64,000 nucleotides of DNA from Burkholderia plantarii (GTDB lineage Bacteria > Pseudomonadota > Gammaproteobacteria > Burkholderiales > Burkholderiaceae): positions 1,364,001 through 1,428,000 of the forward strand of contig NZ_CP007213.1 in NCBI RefSeq assembly GCF_001411805.1. Direction: 5' to 3'. The first letter of the stretch is position 1; every line of letters begins with the position of its first letter. The notes under the pieces were generated by a model. The model searched no databases. It worked only from the letters and a program-made list of their open reading frames with translations, and was not told the origin of the DNA. This document shows positions 51,432 through 59,875 of this stretch, piece by piece. The position numbers and the translations under genes were made by a program.

Positions 51432-52187
51432 GGCGGCGCGGGCCCGCTGAGCCGGCTGGGCGGCTTGGGCCGTCGGGGCGGCGCAGGCGGCTTGGGCCGA
51501 CGGGGCCGCTCCGGTGGCCCGGATTTCCGGATCGTGAGGACAGCCTGGACCGTCGGGCCTGCTCAGGCAGTCAGCCTGCCCAGGCAGTTCAGCCTGCCGT
51601 GTCCGCGACGGCCGTTCGGGCCGCCGGATCGGCCGGTGCAGCCTGGCTCCGCGCATCGGTCCGGGCCCGCCAAGGCGATCGGGGCAGTGCGGCACGCCTG
51701 CGTGCGATGCTTTCACCCGCCCCCCGAGCCGCTTCCCCGCCGGCCGTCTCGCCCGGGTTTGCCCGAGCTCCGGCGATGCGGTTAGAATGCCGCACCGCAG
51801 CACCCGTTCCCGCCGCCCGCCCGCAGCTTGCCGGCGCGCCGGCCGTGCGCGTCGTCCTGTCCGTCCGAATCGACCCCGCTACGACCCCGCTACGACCCCG
51901 CTACCCATGTAATCGCTCGCGAACTCCCCTCCGTCGTCTGTTCATTCGCCCGACCGATCGGGGGTTCGCGGACCGATGTCGCCCGTGCCGTCCGCCTTGC
52001 GCGGCACGCCCGGCGCCGTCCCGTCCAGCCGTGCTCTCACACGAACGCCTGCCGGCGTCCACGCATCCGCTTGCCGGGTGCCGCGCGCCGGCGGCACCGG
52101 ATGCCGTCCGCGCCCGAAGGCCGGGCCGGCCGCGCGAGCCCCGACGCCGCGCGGCACCGCCCCCAACGCTCCACCCTGGAACCCGCC
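51432..52187. other. Repeat-rich intergenic, no gene seen
   Basis: 756 bp between the lipoprotein and SulP genes. It contains a 21-bp near-perfect direct repeat with 27-bp period (51460-51480 and 51487-51507, one mismatch), further GGCAG/CAGCCTGCC repeats at 51560-51600 and three perfect 11-bp units at 51871-51903. The frames across it have no domain. Confidence 0.6.
51871..51903. repeat. 11-bp tandem repeat, three copies
   Basis: CGACCCCGCTA repeated three times without mismatch, 285 bp upstream of the SulP start. Slippage-prone; no associated motif. Confidence 0.9.
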
Positions 52188-53672
52188 ATGCATGCCCGTA
52201 CCCTACGCCACGAGTGGTTTGGCAACCCTCGCGGCGATCTGCTCGCCGGCATCGTCGTCGCCCTCGCGCTGATTCCCGAAGCGCTCGCCTTCTCGATCAT
52301 CGCCGGCGTCGACCCGAAAGTCGGCCTCTACGCCGCCTCCGTGATCGCCGTCGTTTCCGCGATCGCAGGCGGCCGGCCCGGCATGATCTCGGCCGCCACC
52401 GGCGCGGTCGCACTGCTGCTCACCTCGCTGGTGCGCGACCACGGCGTGCAGTACGTGCTCGCCGCCGGCATGCTGGCCGGCGTGCTGCAGATCGGCGCCG
52501 GCCTGCTGCGGCTCGGCGAGCTGATGCGCTTCGTGTCGCGCTCGGTGATGACGGGCTTCGTCAACGCGCTCGCGATCCTGATCTTCCTCGCCCAGCTGCC
52601 GCAGCTGCGCGGCGTGCCGGTCACCGTCTACGGCCTGCTCGCGCTCGGCCTCGCGATCATCTACCTGCTGCCGCGCGTGACGCGCGCGGTGCCGTCGCCG
52701 CTCGCCTGCATCGTCGTGCTGACCGCGCTGGCGCTGGCCTGCCACCTGCCGCTGCGCACCGTCGGCGACATGGGCGCGTTCCCCGACGCGCTGCCCGGGT
52801 TCGCGATCCCGCACGTGCCGCTCACGTTCGACACGCTGCGCATCGTGCTGCCGTACTCGATCGGCATCGCGGTGGTGGGGCTGCTCGAATCGCTGATGAC
52901 GGCCGCCATCGTCGACGACTACACCGACACGCCGAGCGACAAGAATCGCGAATGCCGCGGCCAGGGCTGCGCGAACATCGCCGCGGGCCTGCTGGGCGGC
53001 ATGCCGGGCTGCGCGATGATCGGCCAGACCGTGATCAACATGAAGTCGGGCGGGCGCGGGCGCCTGTCGACGTTCGTGGCCGGCGCGTTCCTGCTGGTGC
53101 TGGTGGTGTTCCTCGGGCCTTGGGTGCGGCAGATCCCGATGGTGGCGCTGGTCGCGGTGATGGTGATGGTGTCGATCAGCACCTTCAGCTGGAAGTCGAT
53201 CGCGAACCTGCGCACGCATCCGGCCAGCTCGTCGGTGGTGATGCTGGCCACCGTGGCGATCGTGGTGGCCACCGGCAACCTGGCGATCGGCGTGTTCGTC
53301 GGCGTGCTGCTCTCGGCGCTGTTCTTCGCCTCGAAGGTGCGGCGCGTGCTGGCGGTCGACGGCACGCTCGACGCGGCCGCTGGCGAGCGGCGCTACACGG
53401 TGCGCGGGCAGGTGTTCTTCGCGTCGTCGGAGGCGTTCGTCGCGCAGTTCGATTTTCACGAGCCGGTCGCGCGCGTGCGGCTCGACGTGTCGCATGCGCA
53501 CTTCTGGGACATCACCGCGATCGACGCGCTCGACCGCATCGTCAACAAGTTCCGCCGCCGTGGCGTGCAGGTCGAGCTGTTCGGGCTCGATCGCGCGAGC
53601 GCGTCGATGATCGACCGGTACGCGACGCACGACAAGGCGGGAGCGGGAGGCCAGACGGGGCTGCCGCACTGA
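52188..53672 (+). CDS. SulP-family anion transporter with STAS domain
   Basis: 494-residue inner-membrane protein. The SulP signature opens the sequence: NPRGDLLAGIVVALALIPEALAFSIIAGVDPKVGLYAASVIAVVSAIAGG. About 11 to 12 membrane segments follow, and a C-terminal STAS domain at about 395-485 (ARVRLDVSHAHFWDITAIDALDRIVNKFRRRGVQVELFGLD). SulP proteins carry sulfate, bicarbonate or other anions. The next gene set includes a sulfonate-binding protein, which favours sulfate, but this is weak evidence. ATG 52188 starts MHARTLRHEWFG. A 39-codon frame begins within its stop. Confidence 0.9.
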   Translation: MHARTLRHEWFGNPRGDLLAGIVVALALIPEALAFSIIAGVDPKVGLYAASVIAVVSAIAGGRPGMISAATGAVALLLTSLVRDHGVQYVLAAGMLAGVLQIGAGLLRLGELMRFVSRSVMTGFVNALAILIFLAQLPQLRGVPVTVYGLLALGLAIIYLLPRVTRAVPSPLACIVVLTALALACHLPLRTVGDMGAFPDALPGFAIPHVPLTFDTLRIVLPYSIGIAVVGLLESLMTAAIVDDYTDTPSDKNRECRGQGCANIAAGLLGGMPGCAMIGQTVINMKSGGRGRLSTFVAGAFLLVLVVFLGPWVRQIPMVALVAVMVMVSISTFSWKSIANLRTHPASSSVVMLATVAIVVATGNLAIGVFVGVLLSALFFASKVRRVLAVDGTLDAAAGERRYTVRGQVFFASSEAFVAQFDFHEPVARVRLDVSHAHFWDITAIDALDRIVNKFRRRGVQVELFGLDRASASMIDRYATHDKAGAGGQTGLPH

Positions 53673-53791
53673 TGGACGCCGCCCGGGACGCCACCGCCGC
53701 GCGTCGGCGCGAGAGCGCCGGCCTCATCGACTTCATCGACCTCGTCGCCCCCGGCTTGCCGGTGCCGCGCGTCGGCTTCCCGCCGCCCTGA
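53672..53791 (+). CDS. Small ORF overlapping the SulP stop (39 aa)
   Basis: ATG 53672 shares its A with the SulP stop (TGATG), the form of translational coupling seen elsewhere in this window. The 39 residues (MDAARDATAARRRESAGLIDFIDLVAPGL, then PVPRVGFPPP) have no known family. A terminator hairpin begins right after its stop. It may be a real coupled peptide or chance. Confidence 0.35.
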   Translation: MDAARDATAARRRESAGLIDFIDLVAPGLPVPRVGFPPP

Positions 53792-53792
53792 C

Positions 53793-53841
53793 CGGGCGCC
53801 CGGGAGCGAGCCGGGGCGGGCGGCCCGGCGTCCGCTTTTTT
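53793..53841 (+). terminator. Terminator after the SulP unit
   Basis: CGGGCGCC (53793-53800) pairs with GGCGTCCG (53827-53834, one G-T pair) around a GC-rich inner hairpin, followed by six T residues (53836-53841). It points along the plus strand. Confidence 0.65.
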
Positions 53842-53869
53842 CTCGATACCGGCGGCGTGCCGCCGGCCC

Positions 53870-54943
53870 TCACTTCGACGCGAGCGCCGCCTGCACGGCC
53901 GGATCGCGCCAGACCGCGGCGGCCACGTCGAGTTTGGCCGGAATCAGCTTCACGCCGTAGAACGCGTCGGCCACGGCCTGCTGCGAGGCGACGATGCGCT
54001 CGTCCACCGGTACCGCGCCGAACGGCACGCGCCTGAACCACGCCTCGACGAGCGCCGTGTCGAGGCCCACCTTCGGCGCGATGATCGCGGCCGTGTCGGC
54101 CGGATGCGCGTTGACCCACCGGCCCGTCTCGCGGAGCTGGCGCAGCACGGCCGCGACGATGTCGGCATGCGCGCCGGCGAAGTCGCGCGTCGCCTCATAG
54201 AAGTTGTACGAAGCGACGAGCCCCGTGTAGTCGGACAGCGTGCGCACCTTCAGCGCGCTCTGCGCGGCCGCGTAGTACGGATCCCAGACCACCCAGGCGT
54301 CCACGTCGCCGCTCTCGAACGCGGCGCGCGCGTCGGCGGGCGCGAGGTAGACGGGCTGGATGTCGCCGTAGCGCAGCCCGGCCTTGTTCAGCGCGGCGAG
54401 CAGCAGGTAGTTCGAGCTGGAGCCCTTCTGCAGCGCCACTTTCTTGCCGCGCAGGCCGGCCACGTCGCGAATCGGCGAGCCCGCCTTCACGAAGATCGCC
54501 TCGTTGTGCGGCGCGGGCGGCTCGGCGCCGACGTAGACGAAGCGCACGCCGCCCGCCTGCGCGAACACGGGCGGCGGCGCGCCGGTGTAGCCGAAGTCGA
54601 TGCTGTTGGCGTTCAACGCCTCGAGCAGTTGCGGGCCGGCCGGGAATTCGAACCATTTCACCGTGTAGCCGAGGGCCGCGAGCCGCGTCTCGAGCGCGCC
54701 CTGCGCCTTCACCACCGCGAGCAGGCCGGCCTTCTGGTAGCCGATCCGCAGCACGTGGCCGGCGCCCTGCGCGGCGGCGCTGCCGGCGAAGCCGGCCGAC
54801 AGCGCGGCGGCGGCGAGCAGCGCGGCGAGCCGGGCGGTCAGCCTGGACGCGGGGCGGGCGGGAGCGGACGGACGGGCGGAGCGGGAGGGCGGCAGGAAGC
54901 GGGCGGAAGCGATGAAGCGGACGAAGCGGGCAGTGCTGGGCAT
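53870..54943 (-). CDS. ssuA: Aliphatic sulfonate ABC transporter, substrate-binding protein
   Basis: 357-residue periplasmic binding protein with a long basic signal region (cut near AAAQGAGH, residue about 60) and the SsuA/TauA fold: LRIGYQKAGLLAVVKAQGALETRLAALGYTVKWFEFPAGPQLLEALNANSIDFGYTGAPPPVFAQAGG, then KGSSSNYLLLAALNKAGLRYGDIQPVYLAPADARAAFESGDVDAWVVWDPYYAAAQ. It is close to the sulfonate/nitrate/taurine type, so the ligand is probably an alkanesulfonate. The permease and ATPase genes are not next to it. GGAGATCG before ATG 54943 decides the start. Confidence 0.88.
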   Translation of the reverse strand: MPSTARFVRFIASARFLPPSRSARPSAPARPASRLTARLAALLAAAALSAGFAGSAAAQGAGHVLRIGYQKAGLLAVVKAQGALETRLAALGYTVKWFEFPAGPQLLEALNANSIDFGYTGAPPPVFAQAGGVRFVYVGAEPPAPHNEAIFVKAGSPIRDVAGLRGKKVALQKGSSSNYLLLAALNKAGLRYGDIQPVYLAPADARAAFESGDVDAWVVWDPYYAAAQSALKVRTLSDYTGLVASYNFYEATRDFAGAHADIVAAVLRQLRETGRWVNAHPADTAAIIAPKVGLDTALVEAWFRRVPFGAVPVDERIVASQQAVADAFYGVKLIPAKLDVAAAVWRDPAVQAALASK

Positions 54944-55093
54944 CGGGCGATCTCCGGAGCGGTCGCCGGCATGCGGCGAGATTCGACGGGAGCGGCGGCA
55001 TGCCGAACCATGCCGCCGCAGTCGAAAAATCGTCGCATGGGCATCCGCCCGGCCCAACCAAGCATTGCCGAAATCAATATGACGGCGGCCTGA

Positions 55094-55115
55094 CTAAGGT
55101 TTTTCTAAGGTTTTT
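55094..55115. repeat. 11-bp direct duplication across the MerR stop codon
   Basis: CTAAGGTTTTT occurs twice back to back (55094-55104 and 55105-55115). The second copy contains the stop of the MerR gene, so the duplicate lies just beyond it. Confidence 0.85.
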
Positions 55116-55998
55116 CGCGCTTGCCGTGCGCCGCCCCGGCGGTCTCGCGCGCGCCGTCGGCCGGCGTCGCGCCCGGCTTGCCGGCCTTGTCGGCTTCGTC
55201 GCGCGCGGCGCCGCTCAGCTGCTTGTCGAGGATGGTCGCCACGCGCCCGCCGAGGTAGTCGCCCGAGGCGGCCTCGAGCGCGCGGTTCATCTCGCCCTCG
55301 ACGAAGGTGGCCGACAGCGGCCGCACGCGCCAGATCGCCTCGACCAGCGCCGGCACCTCGGTGACGGGCGGCAGCGAGCCTTCGTCGTAGCGGTCCAGGC
55401 GGCGCACCACGAGGTCCACCAGCACGCGCGCGATGGCGTCGAAGTGGGGCCGCGCGATCATGATCGCGTCCACCAGCTCGCGCACCGGGATGCCCTCGCG
55501 CGCCATCGCGGCGGCGGCTTCGATCAGGCCCGGCGTCTTCGCCACGAACGACAGCCCGCGCCGCTCCAGCAGCCCGAGTTCGGTCACGCGCGCGAGCGAG
55601 GACGGCGTCTGCGGGCCGAACATCGTCACCAGGTCGGCCAGCGAATAGGTTTTCGGCCGCTCGTGCGACCAGCGCCCGCCGATCGCGTTCTCGAGGCCGA
55701 GGATCGAGCGCAGGTCGTGGCCGTCGTCGATCGCCTTGATCAGGTCCTGGATGTTGGCGAGCGTGTAGCCGCGCGCGAGCAGGTGGTTGATCACCTTGAG
55801 CCGCGCCACGTGCGTGTCGTCGTAGATGCCGACGCGGCCGCGCTTGCGCGGCGGCGTGAGCAAGCCGCGATCCTGGTAGGCGCGGACGTTGCGCACGGTC
55901 GTGTCGGTCACGCGCGCGAGCTCGTCGACGGTGTACTCGTTGGAGGCTGCGCCGTCGGGCGACGCATCGGCGGGAGAGGGCGGGGTCGATGTCGGCAT
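55105..55998 (-). CDS. MerR-family transcriptional regulator
   Basis: 297 residues. The winged-helix is at about 20-95: YTVDELARVTDTTVRNVRAYQDRGLLTPPRKRGRVGIYDDTHVARLKVINHLLARGYTLANIQDLIKAI. It is preceded by a Pro/Ser-rich N-terminal tail of about 20 residues. The long C-terminal part (about 110-297) is an effector domain of unknown ligand; the final 30 residues are Lys/Glu/Ala-rich and probably disordered. It stands between ssuA and a chemotaxis gene. The target is not known. Confidence 0.88.
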   Translation of the reverse strand: MPTSTPPSPADASPDGAASNEYTVDELARVTDTTVRNVRAYQDRGLLTPPRKRGRVGIYDDTHVARLKVINHLLARGYTLANIQDLIKAIDDGHDLRSILGLENAIGGRWSHERPKTYSLADLVTMFGPQTPSSLARVTELGLLERRGLSFVAKTPGLIEAAAAMAREGIPVRELVDAIMIARPHFDAIARVLVDLVVRRLDRYDEGSLPPVTEVPALVEAIWRVRPLSATFVEGEMNRALEAASGDYLGGRVATILDKQLSGAARDEADKAGKPGATPADGARETAGAAHGKREKP

Positions 55999-56221
55999 GC
56001 GCGGATTTTAGCGTGTGTGCGCGCCGTCGTCGCGCGCTTCGGACGGTTGCTTCGGGTGGCCGCTCATGTCGTCATCTCGCGCCGGCCTCGCGGCGGGCGG
56101 CCCGGCACGAGGGGCCTGGCCGTGATGGAGGGCGCCCGAACCACGCGGCGGACCCGGGCACCGGATGCCAACCTTGGCCATAAGCCTGCGCAAGATCAAG
56201 AATCTGGACGAAACCGCCCGA

Positions 56222-56240
56222 ATCGGGGTGATTCCCCGAT
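56222..56240. other. Small hairpin upstream of the chemotaxis gene
   Basis: ATCGGGG-TGATT-CCCCGAT forms a perfect 7-bp stem with a 5-nt loop, ten bases ahead of the sigma-28-like -35. It could be an operator or a terminator of readthrough. Confidence 0.45.
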
Positions 56241-56249
56241 CCGAAATAC

Positions 56250-56276
56250 TCAAGTTTCCCAGTTCGGAACCGTAAT
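56250..56276 (+). promoter_or_regulatory. Sigma-28 (FliA)-like promoter of the chemotaxis receptor
   Basis: TCAAGTTT-N11-ACCGTAAT resembles the flagellar class 3 consensus TAAAGTTT-N11-GCCGATAA (7 of 8 in the first box, about half in the second). The spacing is exact and the gene downstream is a chemotaxis receptor, a usual FliA target. Confidence 0.4.
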
Positions 56277-56333
56277 TATCGACAGCAAAAGTCGTGCGCG
56301 CGAGCGCCATTGAATCCCGTCGACCGGTCAGCC

Positions 56334-57887
56334 ATGAACGCTTTGTTTTCCCGTTTCTCGATCCGTACTCGCCTTTATTCGACGCTGGCCCTGGCCGCCG
56401 CCCTGCTCTGCGTGACCGGCCTGATCGGCCTGTTCGGCATGCAGGGCTCGAACGACGCGCTGAAGGACGCCTATACGTCCCGGCTCGCCGCCAAGATGGC
56501 GCTGGCCTCGGCGAACCTGAACCTGACGATCGTGCGCACCACGCTCGATCGCGCCATCCTGCATCCGGACCGCCCGGACCTGCAGTCGGTGGTCGACAAG
56601 GCCGAGTCGTACCTGTCGATTTCCGACAAGGCCTGGAAGGACTACATCGCGCTGCCGCGCCAGGAAGGCGAGCAGCCGTTCGTCGACGCGGTCGCCGGCG
56701 CGCGCGGCGCGTTCATCTCGCAGGCCATCCAGCCGATGATCGACGCGCTGCGCGGCAGCCACGCCGACGAGGCCGACCGCCTGATGATGACGGTCTCGCC
56801 GTCGCTGTCGGTGGCGCTGTCCAAGGCCACCAACGATCTCGACACGTTCGCCCTCGACAACGGCCGCCAGCAGTACCAGCGCGCGCAGCAGCGCTTCTCG
56901 ACGCTGCGCCTGGTTGCGCTGGCAACCATCGTGATCGGCCTCGGCGCCTGCCTCGGCTGCGCGATCGGGCTGCACTACGCGATCACGGCCCCGCTCTCGC
57001 ACCTGCTCGAACACTTCCGCCGGCTCTCCGACGGCGATCTCACGCGCGAGCTGCAATGGACCTCGCGCGACGAGATGGCCGAACTCGTGAGCGGCGTCAC
57101 GCGCATGCAGCGCAATCTCTCGGAGACGGTCCGGCGCGTCGCGCACGGCTCCGAATCGATCGCCACCGCCACGCGCCAGATCTCGGCCGGCAACACCGAT
57201 CTCTCGCAGCGCACCGAGGAACAGGCGGCCGCGCTGGAGCAGACCGCGGCCAGCATGGCGCAGCTGACCACCACGGTGCGCCAGAACGCCGACCATGCGC
57301 GCGACGCGCGCGAATCGGCCGACGACGCCACGCGCATCGCCTCGCAGGGCGCCTCGGTGGTGGGCGAGGTGATCGGCACCATGAACGACATCGATCGCAG
57401 TTCGCAGCGCGTGGCCGACATCATCGGCACCATCGAGGGCATCGCGTTCCAGACCAACATCCTGGCGCTGAACGCGGCCGTGGAGGCGGCGCGCGCCGGC
57501 GAGCAGGGCCGCGGCTTCGCGGTGGTGGCCGGCGAGGTGCGCACGCTCGCGCAGCGTTCGGCCAGCGCCGCCAAGGAGATCCGCGCGCTGATCGGCGAAT
57601 CGGTGGAGCGCGTCGCGGCCGGCTCGCGGCTGGTCGGTTCGGCCGGCAACACCATGAACGAGATCCGCGATGCGATCACGCGGGTCAACGACAGCATGGC
57701 CGCGATCGCGGCCGCCTCCGACGAGCAGCGCGACGGCATCGAGCAGGTCAGCCGCGCGGTCGCGCAGATGGACGAGGTCTCGCAGCAGAACGCGGCGCTC
57801 GTCGAGCAGGCCGCGGCCGCGGCCGCCGCGCTCGAGGAGCAGGCCGACGGGCTGCGCGAGGCGGTGCGCGCGTTCCACGTGGCCTGA
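56334..57887 (+). CDS. Methyl-accepting chemotaxis protein
   Basis: 517 residues, Tar-like class. Membrane segments at about 10-33 and 190-212 flank a four-helix-bundle periplasmic sensor (TarH type: [32 protein letters not shown]). A HAMP domain at about 213-265 ([27 protein letters not shown]) precedes the signalling tip [52 protein letters not shown]. The C-terminal [15 protein letters not shown] lacks the NWETF-type receptor-methylase pentapeptide. The ligand cannot be predicted. ATG 56334 is used; TTG 56310 is in frame. A terminator follows. Confidence 0.93.
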   Translation: MNALFSRFSIRTRLYSTLALAAALLCVTGLIGLFGMQGSNDALKDAYTSRLAAKMALASANLNLTIVRTTLDRAILHPDRPDLQSVVDKAESYLSISDKAWKDYIALPRQEGEQPFVDAVAGARGAFISQAIQPMIDALRGSHADEADRLMMTVSPSLSVALSKATNDLDTFALDNGRQQYQRAQQRFSTLRLVALATIVIGLGACLGCAIGLHYAITAPLSHLLEHFRRLSDGDLTRELQWTSRDEMAELVSGVTRMQRNLSETVRRVAHGSESIATATRQISAGNTDLSQRTEEQAAALEQTAASMAQLTTTVRQNADHARDARESADDATRIASQGASVVGEVIGTMNDIDRSSQRVADIIGTIEGIAFQTNILALNAAVEAARAGEQGRGFAVVAGEVRTLAQRSASAAKEIRALIGESVERVAAGSRLVGSAGNTMNEIRDAITRVNDSMAAIAAASDEQRDGIEQVSRAVAQMDEVSQQNAALVEQAAAAAAALEEQADGLREAVRAFHVA

Positions 57888-57947
57888 GCGGCCCGAGTGG
57901 CAGGACCGGCCTGGGGCCCGCGCGGGCCGCGACGGTCCGGAAAACGC

Positions 57948-57980
57948 AAGGGGCGCGATCTATCGCGCCCCTTGTCGTTT
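57948..57980. terminator. Bidirectional terminator between chemotaxis and helicase genes
   Basis: AAGGGGCGCGAT (57948-57959) and ATCGCGCCCCTT (57962-57973) form a 12-bp stem with a 2-nt loop; the flanks AAAACG and CGTTT give A and T tracts on both sides. It serves both convergent genes. Confidence 0.9.
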
Positions 57981-58001
57981 GGGCCCACGTCGCCCGGCGC
58001 G

Positions 58002-59660
58002 TCAGTCGCCCGGCGCAATCCGCGCGGCGGCGCGCTGCGAGGCCACCACGATCAGCTTCATGGTCGCGCGCGTGGCGCCGACGAACAGCTTGCGCGCCGC
58101 GCGCGCGTCGAACGTCTCGAAATCGACCTCGGTCAGGATCACGCAGGGCGCGGCCTGCCCCTTGAAACGATAGATCGAATCGAGCAGCACCTCGCCTTCC
58201 TGGTACTCGGGCGTGCCGAACAGGTCGTACTTGCCGGTGAAGCGGCGCACGCGGTGCGGGCCGAGCTGGTCGAGCGGCGTGAACACCGAGCTTTCGCGGC
58301 CGCGATAGGACAGCACGGCGATGTCCTGCTTGCGAAAACCCAGCGACAGCGCCTGCGTGATCGCGCGCTTGGTGGCATCGATGCAGGCCTCGCCGGTCGC
58401 GTCGCCGTCGTCGTAGACGTTGAAGCTCAGCTCCGAGCCGTCGAGCGGGCTGCCCGATTTCAGTTCGGCCGCGAGCGGCTCCAGCTCGCCCACCACGCGG
58501 CGCAGGTAGTGCAGCACGTCGCGCGGGCTGCGGTAGTTGGTCAGCTCGCGCAGCGTGACCCAGCCGTCGAACGGCACGTCGTCGCGCGCGTAGAGCGCCT
58601 GCAGCGGATCTTCCAGCCACCACCAGGCGCCGTCCGGCGTCAGCAGCCGTTCGAGCGCGGCGGCCCAGTCGGGCTGGAAGTCCTGCCCTTCGTCGACGAT
58701 CAGCACGTCGAAGCGCCAGCGCTCGGGCACCGGGGTAGCCGCGAAGCGCGCCGCGAGCCGCGTGAACGCGTCGGGCTCGGCGAAGTCGGGCGTGTGGCCG
58801 GTATCGCGCAGCACCGCGTCGCAGAACTGGTGGTAGTTGGCGATGGTCGCGCCTTCCGGGGCCAGCCGCTTGATCGAGTCGGCCAGCGGGCGGTTGAAGC
58901 AGACGTAGAGCACGCGCCGGCCGGCGGCAACCGCGTCGCGCATCACGCGCACCGCGAGCTGGGTCTTGCCCGAGCCGGCGGTGGCGATCACCCGCAGCCG
59001 GAACGGCGCGAACTCGAGCCGGCGCGCCCAGGTGGCGAGGCCGGCCGACAGCCGCGTGACGAGCGTGTCGGCCTGGCCGACCAGCGCGCTGGTGTCCGGC
59101 GCGAGCGAGAGCTCGTCGGCGAGGAAGTGGTGGATCTTCGCGGCGCTCGCGAACGGCGGCTCGTCGGCCGGCAGCGCGGCCTCGATCACGGCGGCCAGCT
59201 GGTTGCGGCGCGTCGCGTCGACGATGCGCTCGGGCGGCAGCCCCGCGATCGCCGGGTTCGTGACGGTGTGGTCGGGGCAGTAGAGCAGCGCGTCCACGCC
59301 GTACTCGCCCGCGCCGAACGCGGCCGTCAGGCGCCGGTGCAGCGTCTCCTGCATGTGCGCGAGCTGGATCGCGACGTTGCGCTCGGTCTTCATGTAGACC
59401 TTGGCGAGCCCCTTCGGCGTCTCGCGCAGGAAGCCCGCCTTCTGCTCGACCAGCAGCACGCGCCCCGACGGGCTCACCACCACGAAATCGGCCTCGCCGA
59501 ACACCGAGAAATGGTGGTCGGGGCGCGTCCAGTGGACGCCGTGATAGATCGTGTAGGCATCGGGCAGCGCGGCTTCGAGCATCGTCAGCGTGTCGCGCTC
59601 GCGCTGCGCCGCGCCGGTGGCGGCGACGCTCTTCCAGTCGTCGGGGATGATGCGGGCCAT
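58002..59660 (-). CDS. NERD nuclease-domain / UvrD-like helicase fusion
   Basis: 552 residues. The N-terminal domain (1-150) has the PD-(D/E)xK core of NERD proteins: GEADFVVVSPSGRVLLVEQKAG with Asp58, Glu72 and Lys74. The C-terminal part (220-552) is a superfamily 1 helicase: Walker A ATAGSGKTQ (226-234), Walker B LIVDEGQDF (320-328), motif V-like SIYRFKGQAAPCVILTEVD and motif VI-like RKLFVGATRATMKLIVV. Such two-domain proteins are widespread and believed to act on DNA, possibly in repair or defence. No defence partner gene is adjacent. Start ATG 59660. Confidence 0.88.
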   Translation of the reverse strand: MARIIPDDWKSVAATGAAQRERDTLTMLEAALPDAYTIYHGVHWTRPDHHFSVFGEADFVVVSPSGRVLLVEQKAGFLRETPKGLAKVYMKTERNVAIQLAHMQETLHRRLTAAFGAGEYGVDALLYCPDHTVTNPAIAGLPPERIVDATRRNQLAAVIEAALPADEPPFASAAKIHHFLADELSLAPDTSALVGQADTLVTRLSAGLATWARRLEFAPFRLRVIATAGSGKTQLAVRVMRDAVAAGRRVLYVCFNRPLADSIKRLAPEGATIANYHQFCDAVLRDTGHTPDFAEPDAFTRLAARFAATPVPERWRFDVLIVDEGQDFQPDWAAALERLLTPDGAWWWLEDPLQALYARDDVPFDGWVTLRELTNYRSPRDVLHYLRRVVGELEPLAAELKSGSPLDGSELSFNVYDDGDATGEACIDATKRAITQALSLGFRKQDIAVLSYRGRESSVFTPLDQLGPHRVRRFTGKYDLFGTPEYQEGEVLLDSIYRFKGQAAPCVILTEVDFETFDARAARKLFVGATRATMKLIVVASQRAAARIAPGD

Positions 59661-59875
59661 GAAGGGACTCGGAGGTGGAGGCGTCGGCTATTGTACGCAC
59701 GCACCCCGGGTCGCGACACGTGATGTCGCAGGCGCGGGCCGCCGCCGGAACGCTTCCCGCGTGCCGCGGCAGCGCCGGCCCGGGCGGTGCGCAAGGAGCG
59801 GGTGCGGCGCGCTTGCGCCGCCACGGTCAACGCCGGGCCGCGAGGCGCCGGGTCAGCACCGCGCGGGCCGCCGGT

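Larger units (their letters stand above)
55999..56333. other. Divergent intergenic
   Basis: 335 bp between the MerR and chemotaxis-receptor starts. It contains the hairpin and the sigma-28-like promoter listed separately; no gene otherwise. Confidence 0.5.

Noticed and set aside
50768..53791. A continuous 1007-codon plus-strand frame over the lipoprotein and SulP genes
   Set aside because: It is a shadow of two real genes in other frames; translation is Arg/Pro-rich with no domain. Only its last 39 codons are considered separately as a coupled small frame.
59804..59821. Hairpin GCGGCGC-GCTT-GCGCCGC as a terminator after the BetR-like gene
   Set aside because: It is on the wrong side (beyond the stop by 55 bp but without a T-tract in either direction) and too short to be persuasive in this GC-rich DNA.
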